A DNA stretch of 64,000 nucleotides, from assembly GCA_038501195.1 (NCBI GenBank), contig JBBPUQ010000005.1, positions 1,488,001-1,552,000 on the forward strand. Direction: 5' to 3'. Positions 56,408 to 64,000 of the stretch are shown in pieces. This DNA is from Nemania diffusa (Eukaryota; Ascomycota; Sordariomycetes; Xylariales; Xylariaceae). The notes beneath the pieces are model-generated. The model had not been told where the DNA came from. It did no database searches and saw nothing but the letters and a program-made list of their open reading frames with translations. Each line of letters begins with the position of its first letter. Positions within the stretch are counted from its first letter, which is position 1. The translations under genes and the position numbers were made by a program.

Positions 56408-57004
56408 CTAAGCCCTTCTCTTGCGTTCTCGCGCATCGAAGAGAAATATCTGTCGAGATATGTAGCCTGGCTCGGCCGAGAAACTAAGTTTGAAAAGGAT
56501 CAGTAGAATAAACCAGGGGAGCTTCGCTGTAGTGGCAAACATACGTATTACTTGGCCTGCGGGCAAGCGATACGGAACTCTGTCTTTGAGCTCTCCCCAA
56601 CGCAGTGTAATGTGTGTGGATGAGAGTGAGATAAGCGCCCCCTTGGGTTGTAAGACACAAATGGGGCAGGTAATATGCCCCGTGTGGCAATCTAGACAAT
56701 ACCTGCCTCCATTGAAGTTCCTACACTCAACACAATTCGTGGTCGCTATGATGTTGCATAAACTAGTTGCCAGAGTGCGATAGGTGACGCCTTCGAGTGG
56801 AGTTTTGTTGGAATTCGCAGCGCGGCGTGGCGAATGGGAGGTCAGACACAATCGGACCATTCGATAGTCTTCAACGGACCAAAGGACAAACTGTGCTTCT
56901 CGATTGACTCGAGTAAAATTGAAGGCGCTGGGAACATCCAATTTATCTAGGATATTCCACAAGAGTTCCAGCGGGAGTATGGAAAGCCGGCCTAGGTCGG
57001 CCAT
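56408..57004 (-). CDS. F-box-like protein with Cys-rich segment, C-terminus uncertain
   Basis: 198 residues from ATG 57004. Residues 5-40 (LSILPLELLWNILDKLDVPSAFNFTRVN) match an F-box, the Skp1-binding motif of SCF ubiquitin ligases. A Cys-rich segment follows (CVECRNFNGGRYCLDCHTGHITCPIC), possibly zinc-binding. The frame ends soon after, shorter than many fungal F-box proteins. A GTATGT donor lies in the last third, near 56547; splicing it to CGACAG near 56454 would change the C-terminus to a short basic tail, so the end is uncertain. An upstream extension to 57226 adds 74 residues without features and is rejected. Target unknown. Confidence 0.6.
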   Translation of the reverse strand: MADLGRLSILPLELLWNILDKLDVPSAFNFTRVNREAQFVLWSVEDYRMVRLCLTSHSPRRAANSNKTPLEGVTYRTLATSLCNIIATTNCVECRNFNGGRYCLDCHTGHITCPICVLQPKGALISLSSTHITLRWGELKDRVPYRLPAGQVIRMFATTAKLPWFILLILFKLSFSAEPGYISRQIFLFDARERKRRA

Positions 57005-57917
57005 CTCGGTGATAGAGTCCACTTTGAAGTAGTAATGTCTTGGGTAGAATAAGCGGCCGGGTAGCCCACGAATGTGGTGGTGTAAATAGTGAACAGTGTT
57101 TAAACGGACTCCGAGTGATAAAGAGAACTGTAGTTGATTTTTGCTATGAGAATACTGTGCTGGTAAGGAAGTCCGAGGACTTCGGCTCCATGCGACTAGA
57201 GTCGACAATGGCGGGTGGGCGGCCAAAATGGGAAATAAGAAGAATAGAATGGGATGTGATGAAGGAGAGGAGAATCTCGCGTGAGAGACAATCAGGTCCG
57301 GATGAGAAGAGAGTTGACCAACTCCATCTCAGCGCCCTTTCCCTCAACAACTGAGTAACTATTATCTAAGGTAGGTAGAGACCACGAACAGCAAGACAGT
57401 GGCAGTCATCTTGTGCATATAAATTGACCGGGCTGACCTTCAGCTTCATAAATAGCAATCAGGGATGGGAAAGAGCTGTCGCCGGCCCTACTTAGGTATG
57501 CTTAGATGATTCAACAAACAGATAGCTAATGAGTTTGAGTTGCCTACCTATTCATATATCTACAGCGGCTGTGTGATCAGCATGCCAGCTAGCCCGGCTT
57601 CACTAATGAACATTAACTTTAATTAAACCCATATGGAAGATAAGGAAACAACACTAAGAGAGGGAAATACCTGAAGTTCATCGATCATACTGGCTGAGCC
57701 TAGTTACTTATATATATAGTACTACGTACTACAACCCAATAAGAATATCATGCATAACACCGCACACGGCCATATCATCAAGGCTGGCCTAGTTACGCGC
57801 CGGCGAATGCCAACGTGCCATCAAGTCTAACTTATAACACGAACATGGCACGATAGACACTTCAGCTTATAGTAGCTGCATACTACTCGAACGAGAACCG
57901 CCAGGCAACAACAGGGT
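57005..57917. other. Intergenic, no gene seen
   Basis: About 0.9 kb between the F-box-like start and the 3' end of the next minus-strand gene. A 104-codon plus-strand frame at 57040 is unsupported. Confidence 0.45.
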
Positions 57918-60039
57918 CTACCTCCGCCTCGCTCTCGCCCTCAACCTCCTTGTCACAGGCTCCTCGACCAGGGCCTTCCGTCTCTTATTAACATGCAGAG
58001 TATACACCTGCTCGCCATCCTCATCCACCTTCTCCGAGGTCTCGAAGTCAAACCCGCGCTTCACACCCCGCGGGGCGCCAGCACTCCTAGAATAGACGTG
58101 ATCAGTGTCTTCGTCTCCGTCTTCATCAGAGTCCTCGCTGCCGTCATAATAGTTCGCGCTGCCGTAGTCGCGGGCGACGCCGGCATCCCATACCTCGGCC
58201 AGCTCCTGGTCCTCTTCCAAGTCCCCCCCGCGCGCGTGGTACGCCGCCTGCAGGACGCGGTCCGCCTCGGTGTACGCGTCCGTGCGGCTCTGCGCCCCGC
58301 GCTGGAAGTCGCGCCACATCAGGTCCTCGACGAGGCGGTTCATCGCCATGCGGTGCGCGTCCACGCCCGCCGAGCGACGGCCGATGCGCGAGATGGCGGC
58401 GTTCGCGACCCGCGACCGCTCGATGGCTCGTCGTACTGCGCGGTTATCCCGTGTAAGTGAAACCGCCATTCGTTCCCGATTGGGATACAATTATTAGGGG
58501 TCGCTGGTTTTTCAGACAGACTGTGTCCTCCCGCCGCGAGGGAAATAACGGCTTTTGGCTCCAGGACAAGAAAAAGGGGGCGAGAATGAAAAGCAGCTCT
58601 TGCAAAATTTACTTACCGAGCATGAATAGCCGGTCGACTGCGTAGGCTGTCGGGATATTATTTTCGTCAGGCGATTCCAAGACCTCATGCTGCACTCGCC
58701 GCGCGAACTTCAAGGCGTCCGAGCACGCGTCGTCTGCGAGGCGTTCCTCTTCTTTTGCCTCGTTACGCTCCTGGAGCTTGAACTGGTAGTAGAATGCCTC
58801 CGGATCCTGGTCCTCATCGATCTCGGAGAATGAGCTATAGCTTGAACCAGAGAAGGAGCTGGGACTGAGCTGACCAGAACTTAGCACCGCTCCCTGTCCT
58901 ATCTGCTGCTCACCACCTGGTAGTTGTGGAGGGGTTTGTGTGGCAGCGTCCTGAGCACCCTGCTCGCCGAATAGCGACTGCTCTTCGCCCAGCGTAAGAT
59001 ATGGTTTGAGAGGCAACTCGTGTGCCTGCGGAGGATCTATCCTAGGTCCTAGCTCCGTCACAGGGAGCCCCTCGCGCTTACCGTCGTTGATAGTCCCTTG
59101 CAAGGGGAACAGGGCCAGGCGGGCCTTCCACCTGAACTTCTCCATCGCCTTCATTCCCGCGCGTCCCAGCGCCTCGGCGCGCACAGCGTCGGGATTGAAC
59201 CAGGGGCGTGTGGGCGCGAAGAATTCCTCTGGGTCGAACTGCCTCCCGCTGCATTGCATGATACCGATGCGATCCAGCAGCTGCGATACCACGGAGTAGG
59301 CTACGAGCCCGGAAGCGAACGATCCTCCATCGTCGGGGGGCGGTACCCAAAGTTGGCACTGGATGGCGTTTTCGATATAGTGCTCCTGTAGCAGCTGGGC
59401 CAGGCGCTGCTCCGTTTCAGGTGGTGGTTTTTTAATATCTAGAGGGTCTACAATGCTCCAGTGTGATACGCGGTCGCGAACGTCGGGATGAAAGGGGTCT
59501 GATGCTTCGTAGTGTAGAATAATGGTCACATAGTGTTGGAAATCACCGACGCCGGCATTGACCACCCAAAGGATAAACTCTCTGTTGTTCGAGAGAGGGG
59601 GCGGGATTATCCCGCATCTGATTAAATCGATGGTTCTGTTAAAGTCAGCTGGATCCTGCGAGAACCAGTCAAGCGACCCGATCGCGGGACCAATATCACT
59701 ATGGTCTTTGTCTGGCTCGCCCATGTGCAAGCCAACTCTGTCCTGGACTTCCTGGGGAAGGGCATCGACCAACGCATTCAGGAGAATTTGCAGAGCAGAT
59801 GGGTTTAAATCTGTGGTTCTGGTGCGCTGGAGAAGGTCAAGCACATGTATCTCTTTGTCGAAGGACTCGATGCCGCTTAGGTATTCCCGCAGCCACGCAT
59901 CTTGGTTTTCAGAGACAGGAGGGAATGCGTATCTAGTTCCGAAGTTGACGATTTGACTCCTCCGTAGCCAAGGAAGCGCGCCCTGAGGAGCGTCGCCCTG
60001 AGGAGGTGAATCGCCCCGAGGCGGTTCCTTGTCCGCCAT
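57918..60039 (-). CDS. Uncharacterised acidic protein, two-exon model
   Basis: Exon 1 (60039-58617) encodes a Pro-rich start, then about 300 ordered residues rich in Trp and Leu (GSLDWFSQDPADFNRTIDLI, FILWVVNAGVGDFQHYV), a Gln/Ser-rich linker and an acidic coiled-coil-like stretch. It ends at a strong GTAAGT donor (58616-58611). The acceptor GCGCAG (58437-58436) joins in phase 1 to exon 2 (58435-57918), which is Arg-rich at first, then has a long Asp/Glu run and a basic end (RRLRARARRR). Total 646 residues. The intron would be 179 nt, longer than its neighbours. Alternatively exon 2 is a separate small gene starting at ATG 58469. No domain recognised; composition suggests a nuclear protein, which is inference. 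Confidence 0.6.
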
Positions 60040-61412
60040 TTCCCCTTTACGTCAAGTAGCCACCACTGACGGGGTCAAAATAGCTGCTATGTATACTAAT
60101 TTGCGATTAGAACAAATTAGACAACCCTACAGCATATAGGCAATTAATAAATGTCAATTAGCGATCAGTCTCACATACTACGCGTTCTAGCAAAACGAGC
60201 TAAGGTGGATTGATTAGATGAAACAAGAGGGCAAGAAAGTGACGTTGAACATTCGCTAGGCTTGACAAAGAAACGTGCCCGCAACCAGCTTCATCACACA
60301 ACGTATTCGCGATAGTCACACACCCTACCTTTGTGCTAGTAGGCTAACTCTATTTAAATCTAGTACCTCGAAGCTATGATTCGTGACTAAAAGGGTCTAC
60401 CCCTTTTGAATGACATTTTTTCTGTTATAGCATTTTTACAATGATTCTAGTGATGCAGCAAAAGAAGACTCACACAAGCACACAATCGAGGACGAGACTA
60501 CCGGGGACGAATTAATGATGAAGGCCATGAACAGAACCTTACTATTAAAGCTACCTATACAAGTCATGCCGTAGCGCTTGTTATATCACTGCCACTTTCT
60601 TTCAAACATACAACAGACATTTCCAGATGCTGCTTATCTTGCCGGTCCACCGAGCTAAACGCTTGAAATCGGCATGGTATCTTAATCAACAGATCGTGTC
60701 GTCGTTAGAGGGAAGGCACATAGACATCCCTATGTTTGTGAAAACCTGTCGCGATCCGTCCACCACTCTTGTTTCTTTGCTTTTTTCATTTGTATGGAAA
60801 ATGGCCTATATGGTATGTGCATGGGGGATTTGGGTTTTTGTGTTGGTATCCACATCTGGTTACGCTTGCGTAATCCGTCTCTATGGATAAGGAATGAAGC
60901 GGAAAAGAAGGCCTAGTAGGAAGGACTATCGGGATTTTCTTATCTCAGTTCTACCAATATGCCCAGAGGCCCAAGTTAGGGCCGCAAGCGCGTAGGAAGA
61001 GCACACCCCTCCGCTACGACCTTGGTTTGCTGAGGCACCGTGAGGATTCTTGTCTGGCTTTGGGTATGTCGAGCTCTGGAATTTCATAGCCTGTTCGGCC
61101 ACTCCCTAATAGAGTCGAAGACCCATGCAGGCAGCCATTACTCCTAATATTATGAAAATGAAGGCACACAATTAATATACTGTGAAGTCGAGAGTTTATT
61201 ACCGCCTTGACAATGGGTTTATAGTATTTTAGCTTCTGAAATCGACGTTGAACGGCGATGAGGGCATGATAATGTCAAGTAAACCGGAGCGTTGTTCCTA
61301 AAACGTCTCGGACTCCTGGCTCAATGCACTGGAAGGGCTGGCTACCGAACCGAACGTGTCTGGATTGAATGTTAGATTCAGCTAGGTCGAAACGGGATGA
61401 TGAAGGGCTGTA
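60040..61412. other. Intergenic, no gene seen
   Basis: About 1.4 kb. One 87-codon plus-strand frame (60627-60890) has a hydrophobic stretch but no promoter, homology wording or splice support; not called. Confidence 0.45.
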
Positions 61413-64000
61413 CTAACCGCGCTTCCGTCGCCTGTCATCCTTCTCCCCGTCCTCGCTGCGGGACGGCGTCATAGCCCTAGGTCCACTAGGTCGCCTGGTA
61501 GGCACACCGAGAGCTCCACTCAGATTTCTATTCTCAAGCCTTGGGCTCCCCGAATGGTAACTTCCAACGTGAGTAGCAGTAGCTGTGCCGTAGCCACTCT
61601 CGACGCTCTGATAGGGCAATGGGCTGCTTTGCTTCTGCAGCAACTGGTTCACTCTTGCATTTGGTGGTGTCTGCGCATCTGGAGAATGCGTATCCAGTGG
61701 CTCCTTAGGAGGGCGGGCAGGTCCTTGTGACCCCGGTGAGGCTGTGCCAGCCCAATTGTATTCTTCTCCCCCAATTCCAGCATTCGCAGCACTATTGCCA
61801 CTGTAGCGATTGGTATTATGTTGCGGGAATCTGTTGAGTGATGTGACGGACCCAGCCCAGTCCGCTGATCTAGGGGACATCGGTGAGTCGTAGTCTGCGG
61901 CGGATGTTTCTAACGCTGTCCTGAATCGTTCGGTTTGCCCCGGACGGGGTTGTGGATGTTGCAGATTGAGCGAGTCGCGATGAGCCCGATATTTGGGATC
62001 CTCAGGAGTTGCAAATGCCATAATAGGTGCTGCCCCACGTTGGTTTAATCCAGGTGCGCCATGGCTATCCATTCCCTGGGGGAGCAAAGCAGCCTCGGAG
62101 AAACCGGAGTGAAGCTTGTCCCCATAAGGGTCTTGATGCTGATAGGGATCAAAATCCGCTAGATCAGAGCCGGAACGAGAGGGAGGCGGATGCGCCAGAT
62201 CTTCAGCAGTTTCCTGTTTTCGAGAACTGCCGCTACTGCGAAACGCCTTGCCAATGCTCGAAGCTGTTGTCTCAGACCAACGTGAAATTTTCGGGAAAAA
62301 ACTTGAAGACCCCTTGGATTTATGCTTCTTGCTCTCGGCAGTTCGTGGGGTATTTTCACTGCTAGCAGATAGTTGCTGGCCGTGGGCGGTTGGCGGCGGA
62401 GTTCCCAAAGGGACAGATCCACCTCTCTGCCTATCGCTAGGAGGCGACAGCATTCCGTCTCTAGATGGGTGGTTTCTTGTGATATCAGCAGCTTGCTCAT
62501 ATTCGCCTTCATCCTCTTGTACAGTGCTGATGCGGTGATCAGAGAACTTGCGCTCGCTAGCAGCCCTCATAGATGCTCCTCGTGACTGTGGAATCGAAAG
62601 ATGTCCAGATTGACTTGCGTGGCTCGCAGTGGACGTTCCTGCATTGCCTTCTGGTTCATAACCGTGATCATGCTCATAAGTGATATCAGGCTGAAGATTA
62701 TCTATGGAATGAGCACGTGTGCTCATCATACCAACGGGGCCGGCGGTTTGGTGTTTAAGAACGTCTACGTCTGTCAAAAGCTGAATGAGCATATCCTCTA
62801 TTCTGCTAAGATCATTCGTTCCTTTGGCACTCAGTCCTTGTAGAGCCCTCCGTAGCAGATTGCGTTTCTTCGCTCGTAAATCCTCAGTACCGGTTTGCGA
62901 ACCTCCCTGGATAGATTTGGCACTGCTTCCGGGGAATGGTCTCGGACCGCCAAGATGTCGTTTGAGACTCTTCTCAGTGTTAGCATTTACGTCATTGACG
63001 ATGGCGTCTTCTGTATCGGCCAAAATTTTCTTGATGTCGTCAAATGAGTTGCGCATTTCTGCAGCGGATCGAACTAATGTGAACAGAATTTCAGTGTCTC
63101 TGGCATTCCGCTGGGCATCGCGAACCATGAGCTATACGCTGTTAGTAACCACAAGTATTCAATTTTGCACGATTCTTGAACTCACATGTTCCATTAGGGC
63201 AACGATATCTTTAGACTGGATTCTGTCAATACCCGTGCCTGTAGCAGGATCAAACAGGGGTGTTTGCATCCCTTGTGACATGCCACTGAGCCTCAAATCT
63301 TTGGAGGTATAAAAGGGATCTTCGACATTTCCAAGAGTTGGCGGAGGCAAGGCAGCATCTTTGCCCCTAATGTTAACAGCCTCGCGGGCTTCGTTAGGAG
63401 CTGCCGAGATGTAGCCTTCGTCAGCGCCTCCCACTCCAGGACTACCAGTATGAAACGCACCCCTATAGGTGTCGGCTCCATAGCCAGCCGCACTAAGCAT
63501 ATTTCCATCAATCCCTGGGAGGTTGGCGATTGGGCTGGCCCCTTCGTAAGGGTTCGTAATTAGTGTATCTCGCTTTGGATCGTGCCATTCATCACCTTGT
63601 TCTTGGCTAGGCTGCCTACTATGCGAGACAGCTATTGCCCGGGCCGGAGCGGTGACTGCAGCGGCATCGGCACTAAAACCGCGGCCACGGCTAGATGGGC
63701 CGACCTTATTCGCCGTCGGAGTCACAGCGCGATCAAAACTAGTAGCGGCCTCCGGAGTCGGTGTGGTTTGTGCCGGCCAGTGGTCTGCGTAGTTTGCTTG
63801 GGTTTCATCATATCGCTCGTTTGTGGCAGATGGTGTGCGTCGCTCCGATAGTTGGTCTTCCTCGTAAAATCCAATTGCCGGCTCCGGATTATTGTAGTCT
63901 GGCAAGCCACTAGCTGTCATCTTCGGCTGGCCTTGATCATAAAGGCGATCCACGCTATGACGGGGTGTTGCGTCTGGCCGATAGCCACCCTTAGCTCGTT
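61413..64000 (-). CDS. Large low-complexity protein, 3' part (5' end outside window)
   Basis: Two exons visible: 64000-63186 (frame open to the window edge) and 63131-61413, joined in phase 0 by a 54-nt intron (donor GTGAGT, branch TACTAAC, acceptor TATAG). About 844 residues are visible. A helical block crosses the junction: RIQSKDIVALMEH|LMVRDAQRNARDTEILF followed by TLVRSAAEMRNSFDDIKKILADTEDAIV, probably a coiled coil. Everything else is Ser/Pro/Gln/Gly-rich and likely disordered; the C-terminus is Arg/Lys-rich (DDRRRKRG). The organisation recalls fungal cortical or eisosome-type scaffold proteins, but I do not recognise the family. The first ATG at 63953 is not taken as start because the frame continues upstream with protein-like sequence. 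Confidence 0.7.

Noticed and set aside
60627..60890. 87-codon ORF with hydrophobic segment
   Set aside because: No promoter, splice or family support; chance hydrophobicity in AT-rich spacer.
1..64000. CRISPR arrays, rRNA, riboswitches, prokaryotic elements
   Set aside because: No regularly spaced repeats or conserved RNA cores were seen, and the gene structure is clearly fungal nuclear.

Overview
The window is nuclear DNA of a filamentous ascomycete (Pezizomycotina, most likely Sordariomycetes; the class is inferred). Genes sit on both strands with no operons. They carry short GT-AG introns of about 50-145 nt, many with a CTAAC-type branch point 10-20 nt before the acceptor. The gene set fits: class III chitin synthase, Sly1, Arp1/centractin, a fungal aconitase, an SRPK-like kinase, a cytochrome P450, a PNUTS-like protein and a Par32-like protein. 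Intergenic DNA is AT-richer and dotted with CCTAGGTA/TAGGTACC words. No rRNA, CRISPR or intact transposon was seen.

Layout. 0-10.8 kb: 3' end of a phosphopantothenoylcysteine decarboxylase, a PNUTS/Ppn1-like CCCH protein whose 5' exons are probably the neighbouring Q-rich ORF, a 3.3-kb gap, a small secreted protein and an RWD/Prp3_C protein. 11.9-18 kb: SLY1 (five exons) and class III chitin synthase (two exons), convergent. 18-27 kb: gene-poor except for a five-exon P450. 27-32.4 kb: a mitochondrial aconitase with an upstream ORF overlapping its start codon, and a basic protein with a Cys-rich N-terminus. 35.8-42.9 kb: a small mitochondrial membrane protein, a FAD monooxygenase and an MFS transporter sharing one divergent promoter, and ARP1. 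44-52 kb: Par32-like protein, three tRNA-Ile(AAT) genes and an SRPK-like kinase in AT-rich DNA. 52.5-64 kb: a calpain-like gene with a premature stop and a Ser in place of the catalytic Cys, adjacent tRNA-Ala and tRNA-Leu, an F-box-like protein, an acidic protein of unknown function and the 3' part of a large low-complexity protein that runs off the end.

The strongest unusual signal is the tRNA-Ile(AAT) gene at 47351-47501. Besides its normal intron it carries a 56-nt insertion in the anticodon stem that looks like a complete spliceosomal intron (GTATGT, TACTAAT, CAG). Removing it restores exactly the mature sequence of the sister gene 0.8 kb away. An introner-like insertion into a Pol III gene is the hypothesis to test.

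Most genes here are unlinked housekeeping functions (vesicle fusion, cell wall, dynactin, CoA synthesis, citrate or homocitrate isomerisation, possibly RNA polymerase II termination). The one plausible functional unit is the FAD monooxygenase/MFS pair. Exon joins were worked out by hand from splice motifs and reading frame; none was confirmed by transcript data.
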